Shown one piece after another: positions 13,101-28,100 of a stretch of 64,000 nucleotides of DNA. Below the pieces are notes generated by a model that searched no databases, was not told where the DNA came from, and saw nothing but the letters and a program-made list of their open reading frames with translations. The position numbers and the translations under genes are program-made. Position 1 is the first letter of the stretch, and the number at the start of each line of letters is the position of its first letter. The stretch is from Capitulum mitella (lineage: Eukaryota; Arthropoda; Thecostraca; Pollicipedomorpha; Pollicipedidae), in assembly GCA_030062745.1 (NCBI GenBank), contig CP099840.1:35095101-35159100 (forward strand), given 5' to 3'.

Positions 13101-16100
13101 CTGTTTCCAACCAGCGCCCAAGAACGTTATTTTGCACTTTGCAAAAGCCGAGGAGGCGTTCGGCCCCGCAAACGAAGGCGGAGCCCACTGACCACCTACC
13201 CAGGACGCAGTCAAGCTGGCGTCCGGCAAACTCGGCGGGGAGTGGTGGTTCGTGCGTCCAACCGAGTTTGAAGCCGCGGCACCAGACTACGGTGTCGTGC
13301 AGCCCGGTCACGTTGAAGAGGTTGTAGCCGGACGGGCAGGACAGCCGGACACGGTCGTTTTCGGCCGTGGGGAAGGCTGCCGGATTCTGGCCCTGGAGCG
13401 TCAGCTGCTGGCCGGATGCCGTGGCTCGCAGCTGGTCGTACCGCACTGAGCAGTAAGCTGCAGGACAGCAGTCACACGTCGTGACACCAGAACTGCGCCG
13501 TTCAGTACGACCGCGAGAAAAAGGATGTAAAACGCAATGAGAAATGCCCTGTAAAAAGAATACGTTTGAAATGTATTTTATAGAAACACAGCTTTTTTCG
13601 TTCTGTTGTCAGTCATGGTCTTACACAATAGCCATAGGGCACTGGAGCCCTCCGCGGCCCACGGCCAACGACACCAACATATTTACATAAACTTTGTCGT
13701 GATTCCATTGTACGGGCGGGACTGGAAAAGAGATGTGTATGCAAAAGACATTTTGAGGAATAGTCTGTCATTCGACACAGATGGAGCCATTCTATGGTGG
13801 CGTGGTTACGTTTTTCCCTCACCCGACGGAACGGGCTACTGACAATCCTAGAGACCCGGCCGGCAGCCAACAGTCGCCCCCCCCCCCCATCACTTCCCGA
13901 CCCGTCGGCAGGCGTCAACCGGCAACGGCGAGGTGTCAGCAAAACAGGATCCGGCCAGCTACCCCGGTCGCATGGGGAGACCCAGGCTCGCACGCGGCGG
14001 CAGAATTGCAAATGAAAGAAAGAGCCAAAGAAAGTGACCAGCGCCAGCTGCACAGCTGTGCTCGGACGATCCAAAACAGTCATTAACTGAACAGGCGACA
14101 CCAGCACAAACGTGAGCAGAATCCGACGGCCCAGAAGACGCCGTCGTTGGTTTGCCAGCAACTGCAGCGTGCTACCTTGCAACATTGCAATCTCTCGCAA
14201 CAATGAAGACATCGAGGGCTTCTGTTAGAGTTCAACCTTCCGAGCACGGTGGTAGTGTTCGTTCGGTGCTCCGGCTGACCGTTCCAGCCCGCTATGGTAT
14301 CACGCGGACCATCCCCGAATGGTGACGGTGCACAACGCCCCGTGACCGCAGGCGACGGCTCTTTTTTAACAGAAATGCGAACGGCCACAACTGCGTCTGG
14401 CAGGCACGGTAGCGTCCGGGAATCCGAATCGCACCTGGCATGGTCTGGTGAGATTCAGAACGGCGACCTTACGCGTCGTTCTGGCCCATGTTGCGCATTT
14501 CTGCGGAATGTTGCGCAATGTTGCAAAGGCCAGTATCTCAGCAACGGTCAGTCAGAGTGCCGAGCAGACACTGCCAGCAAGCTCGCACGGTCGAGCTCCT
14601 CCAGAAGACCTCGAGATCTCTGTTGTTGCAAAATGTCGCAATGCTGTTAAGTTACACACTGCAGTTGCACGCCAGACTGTTTTCAGAAAATCTTGTGATA
14701 TAGGGGGTCCTTGAATTACACTTGACTTAAAAAGTGTTTGGGCAAGATAAACAACTGAAAACAAACGTTACGTGAAGCTCATGAATTATGTTAATCATTC
14801 ATCATAAATTATTAATCATCATGAATTATATCAATTGCCAACTGCATTACCAGTGCGTTGAGGTGGATAACGGAGCCAGACAACAGAGTCGAGTGCATGG
14901 GAGACAATGGGTACGAGGCCCAGCACAGGATCTGTATGTGGTCCGGGACCGGATCGTTGAACCAGTCGCGTGCGTCCGAGCCGTGGAGTTATACGGCACG
15001 GTAAAGATCCCAAACGGTATCTGGTCCGGTGCCTGGGGCAAAGTTACTTCGTATTCGAGGATACTTGGCGGCGGAGGGCCATATCCCAGGGCAGTATCGG
15101 GGCCCGACAGGAAACTCGGCTCAGAGTGAACTCTGATCATCCCAGCGTTACCCGTCTCAGCAAGCTTGGACTAAATTTATGATAGATCCAATGCTCCCAG
15201 CTCGGACATTTTTATAACTATTTCCTTGTTTTCTTTCATATTTGCATTTGACATGGAACAAGAGGGCTACGCAAAAGCAACAGAAATACGCTTTTTTAAA
15301 CGTTTACCTCACTGCAGTATCCCTCAAACAAACTCTATACGTTTTTGACCGCCAGTCTGGCACCAGTCAACCCCATGAATTTCGCGTAATGACATTCGAC
15401 CACGTCGGCGATTCCGTTTTTTTTCCTCATACGTATACGATCACCCAGCCAAATACACACCCAAACGCAACCCCGCCCACGCTCACAAACACATACACAC
15501 CGACACACGATTTTTTGCGACTGGTGCACTGGTTGGCGACTGACCGACGACTGACTCAATGGCTAACTAGCTAACTCCCAGCAGTCCGGATCCCATGACG
15601 AAGCTGTCCGTTTTCGCCAGTCTCGGCAGCCGTCGCCCGCCCAGAGCACGAGGGACGATCTACAGCAGTCGTGGGGCGGCGTTCGCGGACACGCTCTCTC
15701 GCCCAGCCCCCTGCTCACAGGTGCCCGCAGTCTCGTAGCCGGGCGTCTGGCAGATGACGCCGCGGGGGGTCGGGTCCGTGCAGTCGATGGGCTCCAGCTT
15801 GGTGGCGTCGGTGGCGGAGAGCGCGGCGCACTCCTGCATGTCCTGGCCGTACGTGCCGCCCACGAACGCGGTCGGCGGCAGGAGGGCGCCGCCGTGGGCC
15901 CAGAACACGCCGTGTCGCCTGCCGGCACGGGCAACAGGCCGGGGCTGGGCGCGCCGCTGCCGCGCCAGTGTTGACGCTCGGCGACTCGGAGGGGGACACG
16001 GGCGGACGCGCTTCGGCTGGCGCCAGTCAGCTAACGAACGCTTCGTGACTTCTAAGGGACTTCTTGGTTTCCGGATAATACCAGCGAGGAAATGGGGCTA

Positions 16101-19100
16101 CTACACCCTCCAAACTCGCCTCATGGAAGCATTGGCTATCGGGTTCAGCAGCTTTACAAAGACTGAGGCATTCATGCAAATGCTGTTCCAGAACATTACC
16201 ATCCGCTACAGTCACGAAGCATTGAGAGTCCCGGACGCCTTGCTGCGCACGCGACACGGCAGCTTTCTGTCTACGTAACCCGCGGCGACGTGTTCGTCTG
16301 ACGACGTACTTGTAAGCGCCCACCAGAGGACCAATCGCGCCGGCGACCGGCAGTCGCGGGACCACGCTGTTTACGAGGTCTTCCGAGAAGTTGGCCGGGG
16401 ACGCGCCCAAGGGTCTGCACGCGTAGATGTGGTTGGAGGCTGTCGCAAGCGTCGCGTGCGTGAAGCAGAAGCCTTTGTGGAAGACGGCGCCATCGCGGCA
16501 GTCAGCTGAAAGGGCAGCGAAACGGGTCAGACGCGCCGAGCACGCTACACACTGGAGCGAGCTGGTCGGCTGAGGAGCTAAACGAGGAGCGAGGCTGCTC
16601 TTTAAGGGCCTGTCGCTTACCTGCTGGAGGCTCTGAGGAATCTGAAGGAACGCCTCTGAGGGACGGCTGCAGAGATGGACAGTTAGTGGACTCACTCGCG
16701 CCCGCCGTCCTGCTTTCCAGTAGGTTTCCCACGGCCGACAGCGTGTTACCGACAGCAACGTTCAGCTGGCGGCTAACTGTTGTCACTCGCCCTATATTGC
16801 CTCGTTCATCGATGTGTTGCTGTTAGTTAGCTGTGAGAGTGGGGTCTCCTTTTAATTACCTAACGGCGAGAGAGGGGGGGGGGGTCGTGACCGATGTTTT
16901 ACCAACGGCCAAGACATTCGGATTCAGTTCCAGTTTACCAGGTAAAACAAACGACATGAGTTTCCTAATCCCCGTCAAGACAGCGATTGCAAATGAGGGC
17001 GTAGAAACCAACGCTGGTGAGATTCGCCATCGAATGTGCCTAAAACATCTGAGCCTTGCGGCGACCGGAGGCAGGCGTTTCCGTGCCAGAGCAGCGCGGT
17101 ACGCAGAAGCAGGCTGGGTTCGGGACGGACGGCACCGCGAAAGGTGCGGCGAGTCGGAGCCGGACAGGACGCCCCTCGCCTGTGGCCACCGGAGACTAGT
17201 GCTCGTGTTTGCAAGAGCGCACACAGGAAGGCAGGGGCCTCTTTCTGGTTCGTCGTCCGGTACACTTTAAGATAGTCCCGTTGATGGACGAGACAAGCTA
17301 ACCCTATTCCTGCAAAGGGGGGGGGGGGTCCACCCGTTCCCCTTGAGGTTTAACACTTGCTGATTCCAAATCGGCAAATTCGTCCCTCATCTTGAGATTT
17401 TACTCCTGCTGACTCCAAATCGCTTTAATCGTAGCAGTGGGATTCGGTGAAGTTTCTTAACTTTCTCAATACATCTTAGATATGAACCTATTCAATGTTT
17501 AGGTTATGAAGTGTCTGCTGTGGGTCTTGAGCGGTTTGCAACATCCTTGGTAGGTTTACAGATGATCTGAGTGTGACAGGAGCGGCTTGCTGTGTTTTCA
17601 GTTTTTTTTTTGTGCAAGGAAATTCACGATATCATGGAGAAAGCTGACGCAGATGTCATAAATCAGATATTCATCTGTGCGTCTATTCCACAATGATGCC
17701 GCCATGAAGCGACCCATTTATCCTCTCAATTTTGGCGGATGGGGGGGGGGACAAGAAGCCATGCCCCCATTTGCTGGGAAAAGGATTATCAACATGTCCT
17801 CTGCTCCCCCTTCATACGGAAATGCGTATTTTCGGTTTTCGGCGCATTCATTTTAAATGCATGTGGATTTTTGAAATTGGTTAAACGAAACGGGCGACAT
17901 CCGGGGAGAAAACATTTAAGATCATGCTAGGTTACACGGATGGAGATTTTCTCTTTCCCCTCATTCTAAGCACTTGGTCTGGATCCGCCCTTACTCTCCA
18001 CATCTTTCTGCTTTAATTACTTTTTGTCTTACCTCCGCCCCACTGGACGTGCATCCGTCACTGACTTTTAATTTTGGTCTCAGAAAATATGCTGACGGCT
18101 GCTGCGCGCCATGGAATTAAATTAATTATAGGTCATCCAATTGTCAGGTACCTTCTTCCAAGAACAAGGAATCAAAGTCATCCATGCTGTACTTAAATGC
18201 TTGATTTTATGTTAAAACATGGATGGTGGTCCCTCATATGTCGCCCATTACAGGGCAAAACATTCTCAATGTTTCCATTTGGTTCCGACATAAATGGCGA
18301 ATATTTCCTCACAAACACTTCCCCACTTTCATGTTCCTTACCTATCCTATCAGGAAGCTTTTCAGAACCGAAGACGTCAAAATGTAGTAAGCTACACTCT
18401 AAGGATTCGTTTTCATCTCAGTATGAGCAAATCGGAAAGAAACAATGCGGGATCGGGGGAGACAGAATCCACCTCCCACGGGTGCACGTCTCAAAGGTTA
18501 ACGATGAACTGGTATACATGTTGGCGATATCTTAACGATGCGAGTTGATGATATGCCTTGATTTTCCGCGCGTTTTGTCCAAACACGCCTCGCTGAGTCG
18601 CTGCAGTGACTCTCACCGTTGGTCATGCAGATGTAATGAGGATGCTGGTCTCCACGGGATTCTTCCGTGCGGCAATGACTCTGCTGCGGAGGGGCCGGCA
18701 TTTCGTTGGCGTCGTACTGCAGATGCAGGCAGTTGGGCTGGGATGCTACTCCGAACGATACTGGCACGTCGGGGTCGCGAGTGTTTCTTACGGACGTCTT
18801 CCTGGAGGTAAACAGGATATCAGCTGCGACACATTCTTTGCATTCTAGGATAGCGCAGTTACTCATAACAAATGACGTTCGAGAGGTATGTGCAAAACAT
18901 AAGCATGGATAGTCAACCATGCCCACAGATACCTTAAGTATGTGGGCTACATCTAATTTTTTCGTGGAGGAAATGGCGTCTGATTCTACTATCTTGATAG
19001 CGTTTACATTAGTACGCTTTATTTGCTGCATCAGAAAGGGAATACGACCAGGGAAAGATGAAAACGTGTCAAAGAGACAAACTCAGCGGGCTATCAGAGT

Positions 19101-22100
19101 TTCAGGTGATCAATGAGGAAACGACATCAACTTTCTTTTTCGAATGAATTACAGAAACAACTGAAACTCACGACGGCGCCAAATGCAGGTTGAGGATGTA
19201 GCGCTGGGACGTATCCACGTCACCGATGAAGGCCTTGGCCGGCACGAAGTCCAGCAGCTGTTCATCCCTCTCGCCGCACCTTCCGGCGGCCTGCACCAGG
19301 CCCAGGGCGGTGTCCGACGAGGGCGGCGACAGGCACGTGACCCGGTCCGTGAACGGATCCAGCCGGTGGGCCGGGTCACGCGTGTATAGTGAGTAGCCCT
19401 CCGGGCACCGGCCTGGAGTCGAAAGCGGTCATGGGACCGGCGTTGGGACAAACGCGAGGCGACGACAAATGCTGCGCCGGCGGTCCTCGCCACATCCGTC
19501 CTCCGTTCGTGGTTGAAACGGACAGAGCTGGTGAGCATTCAAAAGAAAAGGAGCGTGTATGATCAGGAACATGAAGGAATGAGTAGACGTGAAGAGTAAG
19601 TCTATCTGTAACAAAATGGTGCAAAAAGACGACGCTCTTCATCTCATTATACAGAGAGAAACCATACCAAAGAAGGCTGGTTTTCGTTCTGTGAGATCGC
19701 ATTTGTCCGTAGAATGCTCCACCTTGAAAGTGTGTTCTTAACTGAGATAGCCGAGTTGTGGCTTGCAGCAGTAAAACCGTATTTACATTAGACACGGCGT
19801 ATCTAAACTTTGTACTGACAGGTCTGCAATGTGACTTCCCGCGAATTTCCTGTGTCCTATTGATCTGCGTACCGCTACCAGCTGATGCGTGGCAGCACTT
19901 GCAGGCGTCAGTAAATGTTAACAACCCCGCCCGTCATCATCAACGGGTTACGCTAAAACATGTTTTTCGATTAAATACACTTTTGAAGGTTTTAGATCTT
20001 TTCCACAAAAACGAAACTGAAAACGTGGTTAGCGACATTTTCGGAGCAATGTAATCTATTTCTGGAAGGACGACCACATTCAATATTCTCTTAATGCGCC
20101 AAAAAACCTCGCCACATGTCATAAAGGAAGCCTGAAGGCTGCTGTCAATATGCCCAAAAATTTTAATATGATTTCACTATTATATATATTTCATTTCAAA
20201 GCACTGTTTCGTGCAATAGCAAAAGCATTGGCAAATGCAAATGCTTCTTTGTCGTGGCGAGTTTGTGAGTCTTTGAACGCTGGTGCCTGATTCTGAGTCA
20301 AATCGAACCAACACTGCGTCAGTTCAGGAATTTATCATTTTTGTTAGGAAATGGAATCTGAATCGATGCAGTTCATATCTGCAATGAATCAGAATCGGAA
20401 TTGAATGGCATACTTGTCCGAAGAATCAGACATGAAAGTATTCACCAGAAAATTAACAAAACACAACAGCAAATCAAACAAGCTACAGTTTTACATCTTT
20501 GAAAATCGTTTTTAATTACTAGTATTTCAGCGTTCAATAAAAATGTGCATTATATATATGTATGTACATCTATATTAACAATGGTGCCCATATGGCTCTA
20601 AACCGCATCAAAACTGAATCAGTTCACTTCTGATTCTGGACTGGAATTGAATCGATTCGATAAAAATGCGATGAATCTGAGTCAGAATCGATTCCCCGAT
20701 CCGGAAACCCGAAAGTGAATCGATTCACTTCCGGCGAATCAGCCGCAAGCCTGAAACGGAGAACAAGTTAAGAGTGCATCTACTTTTTCTGAATTTTAAG
20801 ACACGCTTTAAAACGCTGTAAGGGAAAAATCGTCTCAGAAGTCTTTCACTGCCCTTACCCTTTCACCTGCCCAGCGCCCAAATGTCGAACTGAGCTACGC
20901 AATGTTCAGAGGCGTCAGCTACACCAAATTATTTTTCCTTGATTGCTGGGACTGTGCAATACTGGTACCTTAGTCCCAGAGGAATTACGATGTGATACGG
21001 GTGCAATATTTACAGGGTTCTTTTTACTCGCCTCCAGTCAGAAGGTGTACAAAAACACCATGAAGCGTTTAAATCGATGTGACCGTGAACGTGTAAGGTT
21101 CACTGGTTACAAATGAATGTAATAGAAATAATCGTACATTTGTTTCGGACTAATTTGTTAAGATATCAGCAAACTCTCAAGAAGCTACTGTTTTCATTTC
21201 GAGGCATAAGTCGAAGCGTAGGCCGTGATGTCACGTACCCCATCACTGGCATGCGATGTCCAAACCACTACTTACGCATGCAGGGATTTCCAGCGAGCAG
21301 GGGGACGTCGTTCATGCTGTAGGTTGAAGATCCAGAGTCCAGGCTGCAGGAAAACGTTGCCGAACTCGTCAGGTTCGCAACGTGATGCAGTCGGGTTGGA
21401 ATAATCTGGAAAATAACATCATGCAGCGGAACGATGATTTGGTGGCATCAGGGGTGCGGGAAGCGCGGGAGGCAGAGGGGCAAATGCCCTCTCATTTTTT
21501 ATTTAGCATTGACCCTGTGGGCGTTGACTGGAAAAAGCGATATGCTTCTTTGCCGTCCCCCCCCCCCACCATATCCCCTACCGTGGAGGAGTTCCCGCGC
21601 CCCTGAGTGGGAATGGCGTTAAAAACGAATAGGACTTTTTCCAGCAGTGCTCAGGGCAGTTCAAATCGGATGTTCCAAAAACAAAGGGAAAACATTCTCC
21701 AATCTCTCACCAAGCTCTCGGAGATCGGCGTGAATATGAATCATGTTTCATGAATCATGGATCAAGGCTGGAAAACCGGGGGCCCCCCTCCCTGTTTGAT
21801 TATGTCGGTCCGAGTGGTCCAAGTTCTTTTTACATCTTTTTTATGTCTTATTACTTCTATATATTTACATTTTTACATATTTATATAAAACTTCGTGCCC
21901 TTTTGGAGATGTGGGCCATACCGGTCAGGGGTCCTCTAGGCCTGGACTCCGCACCCCTACTTCTCAAAGGAATTCTCCAGCCAAACCCGGTTCAAAATAT
22001 GGACCCGGCTCCACGTGCGGTATTGCCGTCGCTCTTATGATCCGGAGCGCGAGTACACGGGCCTGTTCTCAGACCGCGGCGGCGTGCAGCGCTGCGGTGC

Positions 22101-25100
22101 GGCGCCACGGCTGACTTACCATCGACTGGTCTTTGCATGATATTTTGAACGTGTCTCCCTCGCCAATGAGCTGAGGCAGCGTGTTGTCAATCGCTGTCAA
22201 GACGTCACCATCAAATGCGAAGGCGTTCTGCATGTCTGAGCATGCATCTGTGGACGGGAAAAGAAGATCGTGCCAGAGTCGCCCTTAATGCAATGTGATG
22301 ACAGCCTGGGGCAGCTGACCTGAAACAGCGGTCTTCGCATTCACGGCCCCGCTCTTTTTGGAAGATTCTTCGCGTGGATAATCTGAGAGGTAGCCAATAG
22401 CAGCTTCATCTCAACATACTGCAAACCGCGCAGGCAATGAATATGCCGTAACGTAACGTTCTGAGGCGGCAGTCAGTAACACGAAATGCGCGTGACACGA
22501 TTCCCAGAATGCTCCGGCACACGCCGCCGTCCCGGTCAGATGTCGGCCGGACCGGACGGGCGTCGGCCGCTCGTACCTGACGTGTCGGCGCGCAGCTTCA
22601 GCGAGACGGCCTTCAGCTCGACGGGCAGCGTGGGCCACGGGAACGAGCCGCCTCGGTGGTTACTGCCGTCCAGCGGCAAGGTGAGAAACGGCCCCTGCGG
22701 CAGGCGGAGCACTCGGGCCATGGCCAGAGCTCCTGGAGCTCGCGGTGGTATACGCTGGTATGAACATCTGTTTGTACCGCGGTCCGGGAGGGCGATTATT
22801 TCAGCGTTGCTTTTCCACAGCGCTCGCACTGTATATTCCGTCGTCAGGAAACAACGCAACGACAGCAGATGGTCATTGTGTCCGCAGCCATGCTCATTTA
22901 ACGTCACAAAGCACGATCATAGAGTTTCGGGTTGTATACGTCACAGCCACATAAGGCTGCCGTCTGGAACTGCTCACGGCAGGGACCACTGAAATCGATC
23001 ACACTTGAACTGCACACTGGCACAGCCCACAAAGAGAAAGGCGGCGAAACGGGGGGGGGGGGTGGGGGATACACGTTCCACCCAACTGACAGCACATCAT
23101 AAATCTGTGCAGGGGCGGCGGAACCTAAGGGCGTTGATGTGCTGTGCCTTCCTTTCGTTGGGCCGTCACACCTTTTTGGTGAAATCCACTTTAGAAATGT
23201 TGTTTATATAAATGCATAATGCACCTCTCCCCCCCCCCTTTTGACGTTCCGTCGTCAATGAATCATGGGCAGGGGCGAATCGAGCCGACCATCTTGCTGT
23301 ACGTGAAGCGCTTGGGCGGAGGAGGAAGGTTGAGTTCATTGATGTAGGTACCACAGACCCTTCCAAATGGTATCGGCAATTTACATCAGGCGCTAAATTT
23401 CAGGATATCCAGACACCTTGCTTTGCCGCATTTGAAGTTTGAGGCGCCTTCAACACACAAACCATTAACATTTTGGTGCCCCCCCCCCCCCTCCCGGTAC
23501 AAAACAAGCATTTGTCCCGTACCGTGGGCATGCCAGGGAGGGTGGTTTCCTTGTCACCCCTCCAGCGGGTCCTCCGGCGTTCCGACGTAGGCCCCGTTTA
23601 CGACCTATTGTACGGCCATACACGGCGACCATGCAGTGCGCGGTAAACACGGCTCGGTAATTGTTTCCGCTCGATCCCGCCGACGGCCGGACCTGCTGAC
23701 GGCCGGCAGTCCCGGCGACTCAGGCCGCCGCACTGCAGCTAACATGTGACAGCGACGGTCGTCGTTCAAAGCCGCAACGACCGGCAGCGCCGTTTGCGTG
23801 CGAGCCACTCGGGGCTGCACGCACGGCGGGCACTCGCTGTAATTGCGGTATGGCTGCTTGTGCGGTCTGTCGGCGCCGTATTAACATGTCCCGCATACGC
23901 GTGGTGCCATCGATCGCCACCAGACCTTCAACCAAGGCAGGCTTGTCGTCGGACGGGCGATACGAGGATTATCGGTCCCTAACGTCCACGCGAACGTGTT
24001 TACATATATACTTTTGCCAGAGCTTCATCAGTATCAACAGGTAATTGTTGCCGGCGAATACGGTGGGGGAGGGGGCGGAGGCGCAATGGTAGCTCCCCTT
24101 CTGACAAATTTTGAATAAAGCGGAAAGGTCTGAGCGATGACCTAAGAGATGAAAAGTGCTGATCACCGCCACTAACAAAACAGCCCTTTCCAAGTCTGGA
24201 ATCCGTGCATGGAAACGCGCGTATTGTTGACGTCATAGGCCCATAATACACCATTTATTCGATTAATGACAGCCTCAGCCGCCTCTCAGTGACCAGCGAA
24301 ATAGAATGCACTAGATGTTTCCTGCCGACTTGATCCGTTCATGTGCCGCCTGATAATACATTGGTCGTGCGGAGCACCGAAAGTGTGACTTCTCCGTAAA
24401 GCGCATCATGACTTCGAAATGACGACCTGAGACTGGAATAAGCCCAGTAACTCTGGGTGCGGCAGCCGGAATAGCTACCTGGTTGGTAGTGGCGTCACAA
24501 GTGCCGGGCGGTGCAAACCACACCGTCGGAGTGCATGAGTCCGAATAAACTGCTGTATCCAAGGCATCTAGGTTTCCGTCACCTGAAACAGACATCAGAG
24601 AGGTGCACGTGGAAATGATTTCCCATGTTTTTTTTTGCAATTCCTTGGAAAATAAGGAACATTCTCAGCATGCGGCATTTTTTAAATATACCGTTCATGA
24701 ACTTTGACCCTATTTCCGGGAGGGAGGCTGAATCCGCCTCCTCGGGGTTTTTGCTTGCCAGTTCCAGGGTTTTTGGCGCAGCTTCACGAAAGCTGGTCGC
24801 TTTTCCTAGCTATCCTGTCTACGTGCTACACCAAGTTTTTGTAATTCCATTTTGCTCAGGGGACGAGCCAGATAACATTTTTAGGACGCACCTCAGGCCT
24901 TTTTTGGCCCTGTTGAGAGTGAAAGGAAAACGGCTTCCAAAAACAACATTTTTAAGATAAAGCTAAAAAATTTAAATGGGTATATGGATAAATGCCTGGG
25001 CAATATACAAATGCAATTTTGTTTATCTTAGGTCACTTTGCAAGGTCAGATCAATGGTCAAAAGTCGAAATTTGGTTTTATAGTAACAATTTTGGCACTA

Positions 25101-28100
25101 TTTTTTTCAAACCGCAAACCCCAAACCCATAATACATATGACGTACTAGGGTGTCCTCTACTTGTGTACCAAGTTTCAGCTTGGCATCAGGTCGGGCCAC
25201 GAAGCTATGACGTAACATGGCAATGTGCGAACCCTATATCACAACAGTCGTGAAATGGGGCTTTAGAAATGGAGTAAATTCAAATGATTGGAAACGTTTT
25301 CAAATAATACGAAATGCGCACGAGATCATTCCAAGTGACTCTAAGGTCATTGGAGATCATTTACGGTAAAAACTCGTCTGTTGATCTGAAGAGCGTGTGA
25401 CAATAACAGTTTCCCCTTTTTCACGTCACTGGCGCCGCCTATGCCAACATTATACAAACATTGTAATACAGTTTGTAATTTTTCAGCATAGCATGATTAG
25501 CAGAAGGTAAAAATGTGTTTTTAGCTTTTTTTGCTAGCTCAGTTTTCAAGAAACTAATCCTCCTGTTCCTGAGACCATGTGAACGCCTATGAATTTTCTC
25601 AAAATTTCAAAAATATGGTCCTATGGTAAAAGTCCCATTTATAATCTCCTCGGGTCATGCCAATTTCATCAAAATTGATCTATAAACAACAGACATTCAA
25701 GAAGTCCAAAAATATCCCCATTTTGACTTTTTTGCCCCTATATCCAGCCCTTTCAAAATTCTGAAACCTTCTTCTTATAAACATGTAGTTGACGTCATGG
25801 TCAATCGATTGCCGTTTGTTGCGATGAAATCGGATCTATAGTTATCAAGATCTCAGCGGGGCCGAATCGCCCCCCCCCCCCGCTGCCAGCAATCGACCAT
25901 ACCGTCTAGCCCTCCGGGAACAGGGTTAAGCTGATTTAAGTTGCTGACAGACCAGGTTGAACTGCAAAAAAACATGATTGCCTTTAATGTTACTGTTCCG
26001 TGGTGCAGCATATTCATCGATTATATCCCATTTTTTCCAGAACCATTAGTCTGACTGGTTTAGTGCTTCAGTGAAAATGGGCATCAATGGATCTGAAAAC
26101 CAGCAAATGATTTCGAAACATCAAAACAAGCCATGTATTATGGCTTTCGGGTGAACAGGAATTGAACGGGTTATGAAGATCGTCAGGTGTTGTCCTACAG
26201 CTTGGTTGCGCAATAAGTGAAATTCCGTGGGAAGAACCACTGGTGAAACTGCCCTATTCCCGCACTTATAGTGCTAGGGCGCATGCCCATGTTTGTGTGG
26301 GGGCTTATCCCACTCCCAGAGACCTAAAGAACTATCCGTCCGGTTTTATCGCAACAAATGACAGTCAGTGCGCCATGACGCGTGCTCCGGTTCTTCATAA
26401 AAGACGTTTTCTTAGTCTTTATTTACAGGGGCCTACTCGCCCCCTCTCAGAGATCTCAAGAGCTACCCGTCTGGTTTCACCCAACAAAGGAGAATCGATT
26501 CGCCGTGACGTAAAATCTGATTTATTAAAAAGAAGTTTGAAAATATTGAAAAGAATTGATACCAGGAGCAAGGAAACCAGAAGAATGGTTTTTTTTTTAC
26601 TTGTTATACCTCCTCTAGTCATGGGCCGACTTTGACACAATTGGCATTAATTGAGAGCTAATCGATTGTACTTTTCCAATGAGATATACCTTAAGAATTT
26701 TAAGCAAAGGAAAGGAGTTCATGGGGCTTGTAAAACGGAATGATATTTTTATTTCAAAAGTCAACTAAAATACATAGAAGTTAACAAACTGCTTGCTTTT
26801 ACTAGTCATATTGTACTTGAAAAGCACGAATCGTATTAGACTGTTTCTATAATGCTGACATAGGCGGCGCCAGGGACATCGAAAAGGGGAATTGTCATTT
26901 ACAACTCCTTAAATGGCCTCAAATGACGCCATAGTCACGTGGAATGACCTTGCTTTCATTCAGTGATACTTGAAAACGTTTCCGGTCATCTGAATTAATT
27001 AAATTTCTAAACGCCCGTCGTGATTATGGGGTCGCCCGTCATTTATGGCCTTTGCGATATAACGTACGTGCGCGGACATTTTAGGTCACGGCTCCGAGAA
27101 AAAAAAGAATCTGTTGTGCACATGAAACTTCACATACGAGTAGAAAGCACTGTTTTGAGTCACACTTCTTACGATTTTTTTCATTCGAACAATTAGCCTC
27201 AAAAACATTGGCTTAAAACCGTATTTTCACTTTTGACCTTAATCCAACCTTGTTAAGCGACCTAAAATCAACAAAAACATTTTTGTTTGTTTTCCTCTGA
27301 ATATTTGGCTGTATGCACATTCAAAGTATTAAATTCTTTCCTAAAAACTCCATTTGTGGCAGCCATTTTTTACGTACCTTCAACAGTGCTAAAAATGGCC
27401 TGAGGTACCCCCGAAAAATTCGGTCTAGCTTCGCAACTGAGTGCAACAAAGACGGGAAAATTTGGCATAATACGTGGAAGAAAAGTTAAGAAAGCGACAA
27501 AGTTTCGTGGAGCTGCTTGGAGGAAACCTGGAAATGGCGAGCAGGAAACCGAAGGGAATGCTTCTGAAGACTCCCCCCTTCCGGAATTGAGTTGAGCATT
27601 CTTTGTGGTCTCCATAATAAATGAATTGTAAACATCTGTGATGTTCCTGTCGTGACACCAAAGTTTTGCAAAAATAACCGAGAGTATCGGTCTTCCTTGG
27701 TAATATACCAACACAGAACGCAAGCTAACCTGCAGTTCCATATCTGTAGGATATCGCAGAAAGTTGCAATTCGCCGTTGTTCATCGCGAAGCCGTCAAAC
27801 ACGCTGAAATATCGTTCGTCATCCTGTCCATGCACGTCGACCTTGAGACGGATGCTGTTGGCGTCCACAATCCTCCGCAAGTTAGCATTCCCTGCGGGCG
27901 GTAGATGGCAGTGACGCTGACTGTGCCTGGGAACGGCCAGCACGGCGCCACGAGAGTTGCCCTCCCCGCGGGCGAAGGGGCCCGCGGTCCCTCGGAGGGG
28001 GCGGGCAGCGCGGCCGTGACCGCCTGGTGTCAGACGGCGTCCACTTGTGGCGGCCAACATCAGAACATGGCTCGCCGACGGAAGCGTTCAACGCGTCGGA

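Noticed and set aside
13613-14212. 199-codon minus-strand ORF
   Set aside because: Lies in an intron of the lectin gene, has no domain and no conserved pattern; best explained by chance.
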